From positions 310,001 to 374,000 of the forward strand of contig NZ_FOUE01000003.1 of assembly GCF_900114775.1 (NCBI RefSeq): a stretch of DNA of 64,000 nt, given 5' to 3'. The DNA is from Marinobacter zhejiangensis. Lineage in GTDB: Bacteria > Pseudomonadota > Gammaproteobacteria > Pseudomonadales > Oleiphilaceae. The notes below the pieces were generated by a model. That model was given only the letters and a program-made list of their open reading frames with translations. It searched no databases and was not told the DNA's origin. Below, piece after piece: positions 53,039-62,959 of this stretch (positions within the stretch are counted from its first letter, which is position 1; each line of letters opens with the position of its first letter). The position numbers were made by a program, and so were the translations under genes.

Positions 53039-53329
53039 ATGATTTCGTGGTTGTTGACGGTACTGAGTATTGCCGGGTTTGCCTTTTATTCTGACCTGGG
53101 TTCCGGTGACTTTCTTTACGGTGTTTTTTGTCCATTTGGTTTCGTGGTGAGTGTGGCTATTGCCCTTGCCAAGTTGTTTGGCTCGATCGGGGGAACGGGC
53201 GGCTCCGGTGGCACTGGCGGAGGCAATTCCTCCGACGGGTTCTGGGGCGGTGGCACTGGCGGCTGGGGTGGTGGTGGTGATTGCGGCGGCGGTGGATTTG
53301 GCGGAGGCGGTGATGGCGGTAGCTGTTAA
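53039..53329 (+). CDS. Small membrane protein with Gly-rich tail
   Basis: 96 residues: two short hydrophobic segments (residues 3-20 and 30-50), then a ~45-residue tail of almost pure Gly with Trp, Asp, Ser and two Cys (GGGDCGGGGFGGGGDGGSC). No family recognised with confidence; Gly-rich tails of this kind occur in small bacterial membrane proteins of unknown role. Its 3' end overlaps the HD-domain gene start by 17 bp, suggesting coupling. Confidence 0.6.
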   Translation: MISWLLTVLSIAGFAFYSDLGSGDFLYGVFCPFGFVVSVAIALAKLFGSIGGTGGSGGTGGGNSSDGFWGGGTGGWGGGGDCGGGGFGGGGDGGSC

Positions 53330-53945
53330 CCCGGAATTAGAAACATCGTGGCAGCGTTGCTGGCCGGCCTTGGGCGCAAGTGGGGATGGGCAGCAGGTCA
53401 TGGCACGGTTGCTGGACGCCTATCAGGAGCCCCAGCGCAAGTATCATACGGCTCAGCACCTGGCGGAGTGTCTGCAGTGGTGGGAGGCTTGCCGTGAGCA
53501 GGCGGAGAAGCCTGCGGAAGTTGAGATGTCGCTCTGGTTTCACGATGCAGTCTATGACGTTAAGGGCCGCGATAATGAGGCACGGAGTGCAGCTTGGGCG
53601 GTACAGGCGTTGCGGGAGGCCGGGGTCTCTGAAGAGAGCCTGGGCCGGATCTCGGCATTGATCCTTGCGACTCGCCACTCCGTGACACCGGAAACGTCGG
53701 ATCAGCAGTTGCTGGTGGACATTGACCTGGCAATTCTTGGGGCTCCGCGACCACGGTTTGATGCCTACGAGGCCCAGATTCGTGAGGAGTACCGCTGGGT
53801 TCCCGACGCGTTGTACAGCGACAAACGCCGTGAGGTGCTTGCCGGTTTCGAGGCGCGGGATGCGATCTATCGGACCCCCCGGCTATACGCCTTACTGGAA
53901 GCGCAGGCCCGTAGCAATCTTGCCCACGCGCTGAGTCAGCTATAG
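53313..53945 (+). CDS. HD-domain phosphohydrolase-like protein
   Basis: 210 residues. YHTAQHLAECLQWW supplies the first His and LWFHDAVYD the HD pair, with DIDLAILGAP supplying the later Asp, as in the predicted metal-dependent HD superfamily. Substrate unknown. ATG 53313 with GGAGGCGG upstream; an earlier frame start at 53151 lies within the Gly-rich gene. Confidence 0.85.
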   Translation: MAVAVNPELETSWQRCWPALGASGDGQQVMARLLDAYQEPQRKYHTAQHLAECLQWWEACREQAEKPAEVEMSLWFHDAVYDVKGRDNEARSAAWAVQALREAGVSEESLGRISALILATRHSVTPETSDQQLLVDIDLAILGAPRPRFDAYEAQIREEYRWVPDALYSDKRREVLAGFEARDAIYRTPRLYALLEAQARSNLAHALSQL

Positions 53946-53969
53946 CTAGCGGGAGTATTTGGGGACACT

Positions 53970-54491
53970 ATGCGAATCACGGAGACCGGACGACTGATCG
54001 TTCGCTGCCTCGAGTATCAGGATGCACCGGAGCTAACGGAGATTCTCTCTGACCCTGAGGTGATGAAGTATTCAGTGCGCGGCGTGTGCGATCGGGCAGC
54101 GACCGTCCGCTTTATCGACTGGTGCCGCAGCTGCTACGACACCCATGGGCTAGGACCCTGGGCGCTGATCGACAAATCCGGTGGCGACCTGGTGGGCTTT
54201 TGTGGTCTGGGACCAGAGCCGGTGGGTGAGGTGGAGGAAATGAACCTTGGTTACCGTCTGGCCCGGCACTACTGGGGCCAGGGTTTGGCTACGGAAGCGG
54301 TTCGTGCGGTATTGGCGTATGGTTTCGGGTCGAAGTCGGTTGATTCGGTGACGGCGATCATCGAACCGGAGAACCGGGCGTCTATACGAGTGGCCGAGAA
54401 AGCCGGTTTCAGTGATTACCTGGACGCAGAGTTCCATGGCCGGTCGGTTCGCCTTTACAGGCTTTCTGCAGGGGAGTGGCCCGCGGCCTGA
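53970..54491 (+). CDS. GNAT-family N-acetyltransferase (RimJ/RimL type)
   Basis: 173 residues: RLIVRCLEYQDAPELTEILSDPEVMKY start, acetyl-CoA motif LARHYWGQGLATEAVRAVLAYGF and ENRASIRVAEKAGF. Transfers acetyl to an amino group of an unknown acceptor. 24 bp after the HD gene. Confidence 0.9.
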   Translation: MRITETGRLIVRCLEYQDAPELTEILSDPEVMKYSVRGVCDRAATVRFIDWCRSCYDTHGLGPWALIDKSGGDLVGFCGLGPEPVGEVEEMNLGYRLARHYWGQGLATEAVRAVLAYGFGSKSVDSVTAIIEPENRASIRVAEKAGFSDYLDAEFHGRSVRLYRLSAGEWPAA

Positions 54492-54510
54492 GGAACGTAT
54501 GTTGAAGGAA

Positions 54511-54536
54511 AGAAAGGGGGCTGGTGCCCCCTTTCT
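54511..54536. terminator. Bidirectional terminator between GNAT gene and atuH
   Basis: Perfect 11-bp stem AGAAAGGGGGC/GCCCCCTTTCT (54511-54521, 54526-54536), loop TGGT. Confidence 0.85.
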
Positions 54537-54547
54537 GGTTCACTACA

Positions 54548-56377
54548 TCAGAAGCGAATCTTGCCGTCGTTGATGTCTTTTTCCAGCTCCGGGGTGACCA
54601 GGGTGTACTCCTGGGTTTTCGGTAGCCAGACGTAGACATCGTCTTCCGCTTTCTGGGTGGCATAGGCCATCTTCTGGATATCCACTTTGCGGTACTTGAA
54701 GGTACCTGTTTTCTCGATGCCGTCGGTGACCCGGATAAATACCGGGATGGCGTAAGGTGGCAGGTTGTCGTTCAGGTAGCGGAACAGAGCCTGGATGTCG
54801 AAGGCGGCCTTGCCTTGTTGAGGCACCAGGGTCACCATGCCAGCTTTGCCGTTGGTGTTGGGGATTTCCACGCCGTAGCCGATGGCTTCTTCAACGAGGC
54901 CGGAGCCATCAATGATGTTTTCGACCTCGGTCGTCGAGACATTCTCGCCTTTCCAGCGGAAGGTGTCGCCCATTCGGTCTACAAACTGCAGGTGGCGGAA
55001 GCCGATTTCACGTAGAACGTCGCCGGTGTTAAACCATTGATCGCCCCTCTTGAAGGCGTCCCGAAGGATGGACTTTTCGGTTGCTTCCTTCTGGGTGTAG
55101 CCCTCAAAGGACCATTTCTTGGTGATCTCACCTATCAACAGTCCGGGCTCACCCTGTTTGACTTCCTCCATGAAGCCTTTGCTGTTTCGAATCGGGTCGC
55201 GGGTACCTTCATGGAATCGCACCAGTTTGTAGGGGGCGGTTGAAAAGCCCACGGTGTTGTCCATGTTGAAGAAGTTGCTGAAGCCGATATTGCCTTCACT
55301 GGAGGCGTACAACTCGGCCACCGTATTGATGCCGAAGCGATCCTTGAACGGCTTCCAGATGGATGGCCGCAGACCGTTACCAATCATCTTGACCAGCCCA
55401 TGGCTACGATCCTGGGGGGTGGCCGGTTGATTCAGCAGGTACCGGCACAGCTCGCCGACATAGCCAAACGTAGTGGCCTTGTATCGACGCACGTCATCCC
55501 AGAACGCGCTGGCGGAAAATTTGCGCCGCAGAGCGATGGCGGAGCCGCCGGCAATAACGGAACCCCAGCACACCAGGAGCGCGGTGCCGTGGTACAGCGG
55601 CAGGGTGCAGTACAATACATCCTCTGGCTGCATGCTCAACGACATCAGGCCAAAGCCGCCGTAGGCTTTGACGAATTTCCGGTGGCTGCCCGGCGCAGCC
55701 TTGGGTAACCCTGTGGTACCGGAAGTGAACAGGTAGACAGCGGTATCGCCCATGGTGGGTGGGTTGGGTACTTGTGGGTTCATGCCCTGGTAGGCGCTTA
55801 CATTGGCCGCCAGGTTGATGTAGCCATCGGGGGCGTCGCCAAACCCGCTCAGGGTGTTGCAGTCCGCCAGGAACAGGAAGGGCTCGTCACCGCTGATTTC
55901 AAGCTGGTCGCGTACCTGGTCGAAGGTGTCAGACAGTTCTTCGCCGACCACCACCAGTTTGGGCTTGATCAAGTTGATACTGTGCTCCAGTACCCGCCCT
56001 TTCTGGGAGGTGTTGAGCATGGCGCAAGCCACACCCAGTTTGGCAGCACCTGCGACCACCGCAAGTAACTCCGGACGGTTTTCCAGGAAGACAGCGATAG
56101 CGTCGCCTTTTACCAATCCACGGGAACGAAAGTAGTGGGCAAACCGGTTAGCCCAGGCATTGAAGTCTTGCCAGTTGATGCGCACATCGTCGTAGAGCAC
56201 GGCTGGACGACGAGGGTACTTGTCGGCGTTGCGCTCAATCAGGGTGCCCAAGGTCAGGTCTTTGTTGTCATCCTTGACAGAGTAGTAGTAATAGCCCTTG
56301 GCGATGGAGGGAAAGCGCCGCAGTATGCCAGGCAGACTGCGGACCAGGTCACGTGCGGAAACGGTGTTGTCGGTCAT
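54548..56377 (-). CDS. atuH: Long-chain acyl-CoA synthetase, AtuH-like
   Basis: 609-residue AMP-forming ligase of the FATP/very-long-chain type: YLFTSGTTGLPKAAPGSHRK is the AMP-binding loop, ELYASSEGNIGFSN the A5 motif, GEVNRETHGDVLRE-type region WFNTGDVLREIGFRHLQFVDR and C-terminal TGTFKYRKVD. In Pseudomonas atuH closes the acyclic-terpene cluster and would activate citronellic/geranic-type acids to CoA esters. Last gene of the minus-strand cluster, 72 bp after atuG. Confidence 0.85.
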   Translation of the reverse strand: MTDNTVSARDLVRSLPGILRRFPSIAKGYYYYSVKDDNKDLTLGTLIERNADKYPRRPAVLYDDVRINWQDFNAWANRFAHYFRSRGLVKGDAIAVFLENRPELLAVVAGAAKLGVACAMLNTSQKGRVLEHSINLIKPKLVVVGEELSDTFDQVRDQLEISGDEPFLFLADCNTLSGFGDAPDGYINLAANVSAYQGMNPQVPNPPTMGDTAVYLFTSGTTGLPKAAPGSHRKFVKAYGGFGLMSLSMQPEDVLYCTLPLYHGTALLVCWGSVIAGGSAIALRRKFSASAFWDDVRRYKATTFGYVGELCRYLLNQPATPQDRSHGLVKMIGNGLRPSIWKPFKDRFGINTVAELYASSEGNIGFSNFFNMDNTVGFSTAPYKLVRFHEGTRDPIRNSKGFMEEVKQGEPGLLIGEITKKWSFEGYTQKEATEKSILRDAFKRGDQWFNTGDVLREIGFRHLQFVDRMGDTFRWKGENVSTTEVENIIDGSGLVEEAIGYGVEIPNTNGKAGMVTLVPQQGKAAFDIQALFRYLNDNLPPYAIPVFIRVTDGIEKTGTFKYRKVDIQKMAYATQKAEDDVYVWLPKTQEYTLVTPELEKDINDGKIRF

Positions 56378-56449
56378 GCGTGTATCCGTTGGGGTTGTGC
56401 GAGTTTATACGTTGTAATGTTTTCCCGGGGATTGGCACGACCCCCGTGA

Positions 56450-57277
56450 TCAGTCGAGGAACAGATCCGGCAACAGCGGTTTGTTCCCCTCGGCATAACG
56501 GTAGTGGTCAAACTCCGTCACGCCGTCACTCCTTAACAAGTCTTCATCGATCAGGGCCTGGCCACTCAAGGACTGATCGGTCCGTGCCAGGATGCTGACC
56601 GCGGCATCCGCCATGATGTCGGGCTTGCGGCCCTGGGCCATCAGCGCCGGACCTCCGGCCTCGAATTCAATGGCAGCGGTGGAAATCAGCGTTTTCGGCC
56701 ACAGCGAGTTGACGCTGATGCCGTAGCGCCGGAATTCCTCCGCCATGCCAATGGTCATCATGGTCATGGCGTATTTGGTCGTGGTGTAGGGACCATACTG
56801 GGCGAACCACTTTGGGTTCAGGTTCAGTGGAGGCGACAGGCTGAGTATGTGGGCCTGTGAAGACTCCTTGAGCCAGGGCAAAGCCGCTTGGCTACAGCTG
56901 AACACCGCTCGGGCGTTGACCTGGTGCATCAGGTCGTAGCGACTGGCCTTGAGCTTTTCCACACCTTGCAGGCGAATGGCACCGGCGTTGTTCACCAGCA
57001 TGTCGAGCCCGCCGAAATGGTTGGCGGCCTGGTCGATGCAGGCTTTCACCATCGCGTCATCACGCACATCCAGTACCAGCGGCAGTACCTCACCACCGAG
57101 TTCGCGTATTTCGTCGGCCACGGTATGGATGGTGCCCGGCAGCTTGGGGTGAGGCGTGTCGGATTTGGCGGCGATGACCACCTTCGCACCCTCCTTTGCA
57201 CAGGCCAGGGCAATGGCGCGGCCAATACCCCGACTGCCACCGGTTATAAATACAGTTTTGTCGGTCAGTCTAGTCAT
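56450..57277 (-). CDS. atuG: Short-chain dehydrogenase, AtuG-like
   Basis: 275 residues, SDR of the HSDL2/NAD(P) type: FITGGSRGIGRAIALACA cofactor motif, NNAGAIRL, and the YTTTKYAM catalytic Tyr/Lys. Position in cluster matches Pseudomonas atuG; its substrate there is not fully defined. Confidence 0.85.
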   Translation of the reverse strand: MTRLTDKTVFITGGSRGIGRAIALACAKEGAKVVIAAKSDTPHPKLPGTIHTVADEIRELGGEVLPLVLDVRDDAMVKACIDQAANHFGGLDMLVNNAGAIRLQGVEKLKASRYDLMHQVNARAVFSCSQAALPWLKESSQAHILSLSPPLNLNPKWFAQYGPYTTTKYAMTMMTIGMAEEFRRYGISVNSLWPKTLISTAAIEFEAGGPALMAQGRKPDIMADAAVSILARTDQSLSGQALIDEDLLRSDGVTEFDHYRYAEGNKPLLPDLFLD

Positions 57278-57289
57278 GATCAGGTCTCT

Positions 57290-59257
57290 TTAGGTTAGTG
57301 GGGATTCGTCGGCGCTGTCGGCGTGTACCTCCACCAGCAATTGCTGGCGGCGAACCTGGTTCCCGGCTGCGGTATGCAGTTGGGTCACCTTGCCGTCCCG
57401 GTCGGCTTTGACCGGGTGTTCCATTTTCATCGCTTCCAGAACCACCAGAACATCACCCTGGCGAACCTGCTGACCTTCCTCCACCATCACTGCCACGATG
57501 GCCCCATCCATAGTGGCCCGGACCTGGCCAGAGCCGCTGAGGGCACTGGATTCCGGAGGCTGGTGGGTGACATCGCACAGGTGTACGGTGTGGCCGGACA
57601 GCTGCAAATATAGGTGATCGCCGGAGCGGTGATATTGGCAACGGTGACGAACCCCGTTGTCGATGAAGCATAGCTGCCCGTTTTCCTGACTCACCCATTC
57701 CAGCTCGCAGCTTTGCTGCTCGTAGCTGACCTGCAGGCGCTGGCCCTGATGACGAACCAGCAATTCGAAGCGGTTGTCGCCATGGGTCAGGGTCAACGGA
57801 ATGCGGGTGGCAAGGGCGTTGCTCCAAGCTGTTTGCTGATTATCCTGAGTGCTCAGGATGGTGGCAGCCACCGCCAGTTCACGCAGGGTCGGGGCGTGTG
57901 GGGCCATGGATGGGTCGTCGGAAAAATGTTGCTCCAAGAAGGCCGTGGTGGCTTCGCCAGCAGCAAACACCGGATGGTCGATGACCCGGCCCAGGAAGTG
58001 CTGGTTGGTAACCACCCCGAAGACCTGGCTGTCTTCCAGGGTCCGTAGCAGGCGCCGCCGGGCTTCGTCCCGGTCCTGCCCCCAGGCAATGACCTTGGCG
58101 AGCATCGGGTCGTAGTGCGGGCTAACGGTGTCGCCGGTACAGACTCCGCTGTCAAAGCGGATGCCTTCGCCGGTGGCGGGTTCAAAACGTTCGAGTTGCC
58201 CGGTCTGGGGAGTGAAGCCGTTGCGGGGGTCTTCGGCGTATAGCCGTACCTCAATCGCATGACCATTCAGCACGATGTCGTCCTGGGTCAGTGGTAACGG
58301 CCGTCCTTCGGCGACCGCCAGCTGCCAGGCCACGAGATCCTGGCCGGTGATCAGTTCGGTGACCGGGTGCTCAACCTGCAGCCGGGTGTTCATCTCCAGG
58401 AAGTAGAAATTGCGGTCGCTGTCCACCAGGAACTCAACGGTTCCCGCACCCCGGTAATCGCAGGCCAGGGCCGCTTTCACGGCGGCTTCGCCCATGGCCT
58501 GGCGCAATTCCGGTGTTACGAAGGGCGATGGCGCTTCTTCCACGACTTTCTGGTGGCGACGCTGGATGGAACAGTCCCGTTCACCCAGGTACACCGCATG
58601 GCCATGGCTGTCGGCGAAGACCTGGATCTCGACATGACGAGGCTGCAGGACGGCCTTTTCCAGAATCAGTTCATCATCACCGAAGGCCTGTTTCGCTTCT
58701 GAGCGGGCGCGGGCGATGTTGTCGGCGAGCTGCGACTCATCCTCGACCAGTCGCATGCCGCGTCCACCGCCACCGGCAGAGGCCTTGATCATCAGGGGAT
58801 AACCAATGTCCCGGGCGGCAGCGATGAGCTCTTCGTCACTGGCGTTGTTGCCCTCAAACCCGGGTACCACTGGCACACCGGCCTCCTGCATGGCGATTTT
58901 GGACCGGCGTTTGCTGCCCATCAGCTCGATGGCAGCGGCTGGCGGTCCCACAAACACCAGTTCGGCTTCTGCGCAGGCGTTGGCAAAACCGGCGTTTTCC
59001 GACAGGAAGCCGTAGCCGGGATGAATACAATCGGCACCGGTTTTCCGGGCCGCTTCCAGAATGACGTCAGCGTTAAGGTAAGAGGCCGACACCTGGGCCG
59101 GGCCGATCAAAACGGCTTCATCGGCTTCCCGGACATGGCAGGCGTTGGCGTCGGCTTCGGAGTACACGGCCACCGTGCGGTAGCCGAGGTCGCGGGCGGT
59201 ACGGATGACCCGAACAGCGATTTCTCCGCGGTTGGCAATTAACAGTTTTTTCAGCAT
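57290..59257 (-). CDS. atuF: Geranyl-CoA carboxylase biotin-containing subunit
   Basis: 655 residues: biotin carboxylase (IANRGEIAVRVIRTARDLGY; ASAGGGGRGMRLV ATP-grasp loop; FLEMNTRLQVEHPVTE), then a biotinyl domain with EAMKMEHPVKA near residue 617. Carries CO2 to the AtuC subunit. Family includes methylcrotonyl-CoA carboxylase; the surrounding atu order favours geranyl-CoA. Confidence 0.9.
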   Translation of the reverse strand: MLKKLLIANRGEIAVRVIRTARDLGYRTVAVYSEADANACHVREADEAVLIGPAQVSASYLNADVILEAARKTGADCIHPGYGFLSENAGFANACAEAELVFVGPPAAAIELMGSKRRSKIAMQEAGVPVVPGFEGNNASDEELIAAARDIGYPLMIKASAGGGGRGMRLVEDESQLADNIARARSEAKQAFGDDELILEKAVLQPRHVEIQVFADSHGHAVYLGERDCSIQRRHQKVVEEAPSPFVTPELRQAMGEAAVKAALACDYRGAGTVEFLVDSDRNFYFLEMNTRLQVEHPVTELITGQDLVAWQLAVAEGRPLPLTQDDIVLNGHAIEVRLYAEDPRNGFTPQTGQLERFEPATGEGIRFDSGVCTGDTVSPHYDPMLAKVIAWGQDRDEARRRLLRTLEDSQVFGVVTNQHFLGRVIDHPVFAAGEATTAFLEQHFSDDPSMAPHAPTLRELAVAATILSTQDNQQTAWSNALATRIPLTLTHGDNRFELLVRHQGQRLQVSYEQQSCELEWVSQENGQLCFIDNGVRHRCQYHRSGDHLYLQLSGHTVHLCDVTHQPPESSALSGSGQVRATMDGAIVAVMVEEGQQVRQGDVLVVLEAMKMEHPVKADRDGKVTQLHTAAGNQVRRQQLLVEVHADSADESPLT

Positions 59258-59266
59258 GCCGAATCC

Positions 59267-60100
59267 TCAGTGGTTGTCGGCGGTGTCGATATCCGCCCAG
59301 GCCGGTGGCCGTTTCTGTACGAATGCCATGGTGCCTTCGGCACCTTCGGGGCCTCGCACGGCGGCGGCGAATTGCGCGGCCGCATCGTCCAAGAGCGCGC
59401 CCATGGGCTCTTTGCCAACCCGGTGGAGCAGGCGCTTGGTGTTGGCGGTGGCCTGAGGGGCGCAGTGACGAACCCGGTCCAGGGCGGTGGCAATGGCGGT
59501 GTCGAGTTCATCACCGTCACCGCAGAGCTGGTGAAGCAGTCCCAGTTGCAGCGCCTCATTGCCCTTCACCTTGCTGCCAAGCAGGGCCAGCCGCCGGGTT
59601 TGGGTCAATCCGATGCGCTCAACCACAAACGGGGCAATCTGGGCGGGAATGACGCCAAGGCTGGTTTCCGGCAGCGCGAAGGTCACGGTCGGTCCGCCAA
59701 TGGCAACATCTGAGATGCAGGCCAGTCCAAATCCGCCGCCCATTACTGCACCTTCCAGTACGGCAATAACAACCTTGCTGGATTCATTGGCCTGCTGAAT
59801 CATGTGGCCAAAGGCCCGGTTCAGGCGATAGAACGGGTCCTGATCGCCTTCGCCGGCAGGTAGACTGCGGGCGCCTGCCATATCCTTGATGTCGCCACCG
59901 GCGCAGAAATGGCCGTCGGCGCCGCGCAGAACCACCGCACGGAGGGTGTCATCTGCTTCGATGCGGCTGAACACCGCGGACAGCTCTGCCACCATCGCCA
60001 GGCTCATGGCGTTGCGGGCCTGTGGCCGGTTCAGGGTGATGTGAAGGGCATGACCCTGGCGAACCAGGGCCAGGGTGTCGCAATGGGGTAGGTCGGTCAT
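59267..60100 (-). CDS. atuE: Isohexenylglutaconyl-CoA hydratase, AtuE-like crotonase
   Basis: 277 residues: ALHITLNRPQARNAMSL, oxyanion motif RGADGHFCAGGDIKDM, and GGGFGLACISDVAIGGPTVTFALPETSLGVIPAQIAPFV. In the atu pathway this enzyme hydrates isohexenylglutaconyl-CoA after carboxylation. Name rests on gene order. Confidence 0.88.
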   Translation of the reverse strand: MTDLPHCDTLALVRQGHALHITLNRPQARNAMSLAMVAELSAVFSRIEADDTLRAVVLRGADGHFCAGGDIKDMAGARSLPAGEGDQDPFYRLNRAFGHMIQQANESSKVVIAVLEGAVMGGGFGLACISDVAIGGPTVTFALPETSLGVIPAQIAPFVVERIGLTQTRRLALLGSKVKGNEALQLGLLHQLCGDGDELDTAIATALDRVRHCAPQATANTKRLLHRVGKEPMGALLDDAAAQFAAAVRGPEGAEGTMAFVQKRPPAWADIDTADNH

Positions 60101-60124
60101 GGATAGGCTCCCTGGGCAACGGCC

Positions 60125-61282
60125 TTACTTGCGCTTTCCGGGCAGAATGCCCATGGTCTTGCAGATGATGCCGAGCATGATTTCATCCGCCCCGCCACCG
60201 ATGGACACCAGGCGAACGTCCCGGTGTGCGCGGGAAATCGGGTTGTCCCACATGTAGCCCATGCCACCCCAGTACTGCAGGCAGCTATCGGTCACTTCAC
60301 GGCCCAGACGTCCGGCCTTGAGCTTGGCCATGGACGCAAGCTGGGTAACATCCCTACCTTTGATGTGCAGTTCGCAGGCTTTGTAAGTAAGAGCGCGCAA
60401 TGCTTCGATTTCAGTTTGCAGCTCGGCCATGCGGAAATGGATGACCTGGTTATTGATCAGCGGCTGGCCGAAGGTTTCACGTTCGCGGCAGTATTCGATG
60501 GTTTTGGCGACGCAGTTCTCCAGCGCCTTGATGACGTTGGCAGAGCCCCACATGCGTTCTTCCTGGAACTGAAGCATCTGCATCATGAAGCCCATGCCTT
60601 CGGCCCCGATGCGATTGCGCTGGGGAACGCGCACGTCGTCAAAGAACACCTGGGCGGTTTCAGACGAGCGCATGCCCAGTTTGTCGAGGTGACTGCTGAA
60701 GCTGATGCCGGGGGTATTCATGGGCACCACAATCAGGGATTTGTTCTTGTGGACCTGATCGTCAGAGGTGTTGGCCAGCAGGCAGATAAAGTCCGCTTTT
60801 GGAGAGTTGGTGATCCACATCTTGGAGCCGTTAATGACGTAGTCGTCACCGTCCTTGCGGGCGGTGGTCTTGAGCCCCGCTACGTCGGAGCCGGCACCGA
60901 CTTCACTGACACCAATACAGCCCACCATGTCACCGGCAATAGCCGGGGCCAGGAAGTCGCGCTTGAGCTCATCGGAGCCAAAGCGGGCCAGGGCAGGGGT
61001 GCACATGTCGGTTTGTACGCCGATGGAGAGGGGCACGCCGCCGCAATGGGCCATCCCGAACTCTTCTGCCGCCACCAGGTTGTAGCTGTAATCCAGCCCC
61101 ATACCGCCATACTCTTCCGGCTTTTGGATGCCGAGCAGGCCGAGGTTGCCGAGCTTCTTGAAAATGTCGTGAATCGGGTACTCGCCGGCTTTTTCCCATT
61201 CGTCACAGTGCGGATTGATTTCCTTCTCGACGAAATCGCGGACGGTCTTCCTGAGGGCGTTGTGTTCAGCGGTAAATTCCAT
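60125..61282 (-). CDS. atuD: Citronellyl-CoA dehydrogenase, AtuD-like acyl-CoA dehydrogenase
   Basis: 385 residues, typical ACAD: GCIGVSEVGAGSDVAGLKTTA FAD loop, MWITNSPKADFICLL, QYWGGMGYMWDNPISRAHRDVR C-terminal helix with the catalytic-region Glu position taken by the local context. Oxidises citronellyl-CoA to geranyl-CoA in the Pseudomonas pathway. 24 bp upstream of atuE. Confidence 0.88.
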   Translation of the reverse strand: MEFTAEHNALRKTVRDFVEKEINPHCDEWEKAGEYPIHDIFKKLGNLGLLGIQKPEEYGGMGLDYSYNLVAAEEFGMAHCGGVPLSIGVQTDMCTPALARFGSDELKRDFLAPAIAGDMVGCIGVSEVGAGSDVAGLKTTARKDGDDYVINGSKMWITNSPKADFICLLANTSDDQVHKNKSLIVVPMNTPGISFSSHLDKLGMRSSETAQVFFDDVRVPQRNRIGAEGMGFMMQMLQFQEERMWGSANVIKALENCVAKTIEYCRERETFGQPLINNQVIHFRMAELQTEIEALRALTYKACELHIKGRDVTQLASMAKLKAGRLGREVTDSCLQYWGGMGYMWDNPISRAHRDVRLVSIGGGADEIMLGIICKTMGILPGKRK

Positions 61283-61331
61283 GGTGTTCTCCGTGTATTC
61301 GTTACGTAATCGTTATTGTCGTTTTGAAATG

Positions 61332-62948
61332 TCAGAGCCGGGCGACGCCGAAGGTGTTCGGCCGTAGCGGTCTGGCGTCGGCCTCACGGCAGACGGACAG
61401 CGCGAGGGCCAGTACCCGGCGGGTGTCGCGGGGATCAATCAGACCGTCGTCCCAGAGCCGGGCTGTGCCAAACAGGGCCGTGGAGCCGTCTTCCAGTTTT
61501 TTGGCGGTGGCCTGTTCAAGGAAGGCCAGGGTCTTTTCGTCCGGCTCCACGCCAGCGCGGCGCTGTTTGTCTTCGGCTACGATGCGCATCACCTTGCCGG
61601 CCTGGGCCGGGCCCATGACCGCGGTACGGCTGTTCGGCCAGGCGAAGATGAAGCGGGGATCCAGCCCGCGGCCACACATGGCGTAGTTGCCCGCGCCGTA
61701 GGAACCGCCGATCAGTACCGCAAGCTTTGGCACGCGGCAGTTGGCCACGGCCTGGATCATCTTGGAGCCATGTTTGATGATGCCGCTCTGTTCGGCATGG
61801 GTGCCCACCATGAAGCCGGTGGTGTTGTGCAGGAACAGCAGCGGAGTGCCGACCTGGTCGCACAATTGGATGAACTGGGCGGCCTTAACGGCACCATTGG
61901 CGGTAATCGGGCCATTGTTGCCAATGATCCCGACGGCATGACCTTCGATGCGGATGGTGCCGCATACCGTCTGGTTATCGAGTTCGTTCTTGAAGTCCAT
62001 GAACCGGGAACCGTCGGCGATACGGGCGACTACCTCACGGACGTCATAGGGTTGCTTGGCGTCTGCTGGAACAACACCGAGCAATTCATCCGGCGAATGC
62101 AGCGGCTCTTCCCAAGACAGCTCGCGGGTGGGCGGCAAGTGGTCGTTCCAGGGCAGTGCGGACAGCACATTGCGGGCATAGCGGATGCCGTCGGCATCGT
62201 CTTCGGCCAGGTACTCTGCGGTGCCGGCCACCTGGGCGTGCATTTCGGCCCCACCCAGTTCCTCGTCGGTGGCAACCTCGCCGGTAGCGGCCTTCAGTAG
62301 TGGCGGCCCCGCCAGGAACATCTTGGCTTTGTTGCGCACGGTAATCACGTAGTCCGACAAGCCGGGCTGGTACGCACCGCCGGCGGTAGCGTTGCCATGG
62401 ACGACCGTGACCTGGGGGATACCGGCGGCAGACATTCTGGCCTGGTTGGCAAAGCCACGGGCACCGAGAACAAAAATGTCGGTGGCGTAGTTGAGGTTGG
62501 CGCCTCCGCTTTCTGACAGTGACACCACCGGGAGTTTGTTCTCCATGGCGATCTGTTGCAGGCGAAGGGTCTTGTCCAGGCCGGCGGGGGTGATCGTGCC
62601 CCCTTTGATGGCGCTGTTACTGGCAACAACGAGGCAACGAATGCCACTGACCATACCAATGCCGGCGATGATGCCGCCGCCGGCCATGGAGCCGTCCTTG
62701 TCATCGTGCATCTTGTAGCCCGCCAGGGAACACAGCTCCAGAAACGGCGTGCCCTGATCCAGCAGACGGTTGATGCGGTCACGGGGGAGCAGTTTGCCTC
62801 GCTGGGTAAACTTCTCCCGGGCCGACTCAGCCAGGTCGAGTACCTTCTGTTCCACGGTCCGCCAGGTCTGGATATGGCTCTCCATAACGTCTGCATTGGC
62901 GCGGAACTCGTCGGATTGGGGGTTCAGTGTGCTTTCAAGAGTGTCCAT
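61332..62948 (-). CDS. atuC: Geranyl-CoA carboxylase biotin-free (carboxyltransferase) subunit
   Basis: 538 residues, carboxyltransferase of the MCC/GCC/PCC-beta class: LSESGGANLNYATDIF, VHGNATAGGAYQPGLSDYVI, FLHNTTGFMVGTHAEQSGIIKHG and IGGSYGAGNYAMCGRGLDPRFIFAWP. Accepts CO2 from AtuF biotin and carboxylates geranyl-CoA. Separated from atuF by atuD-atuE exactly as in the P. aeruginosa atu cluster. Confidence 0.9.
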   Translation of the reverse strand: MDTLESTLNPQSDEFRANADVMESHIQTWRTVEQKVLDLAESAREKFTQRGKLLPRDRINRLLDQGTPFLELCSLAGYKMHDDKDGSMAGGGIIAGIGMVSGIRCLVVASNSAIKGGTITPAGLDKTLRLQQIAMENKLPVVSLSESGGANLNYATDIFVLGARGFANQARMSAAGIPQVTVVHGNATAGGAYQPGLSDYVITVRNKAKMFLAGPPLLKAATGEVATDEELGGAEMHAQVAGTAEYLAEDDADGIRYARNVLSALPWNDHLPPTRELSWEEPLHSPDELLGVVPADAKQPYDVREVVARIADGSRFMDFKNELDNQTVCGTIRIEGHAVGIIGNNGPITANGAVKAAQFIQLCDQVGTPLLFLHNTTGFMVGTHAEQSGIIKHGSKMIQAVANCRVPKLAVLIGGSYGAGNYAMCGRGLDPRFIFAWPNSRTAVMGPAQAGKVMRIVAEDKQRRAGVEPDEKTLAFLEQATAKKLEDGSTALFGTARLWDDGLIDPRDTRRVLALALSVCREADARPLRPNTFGVARL

Positions 62949-62959
62949 CGTTCCGATCC

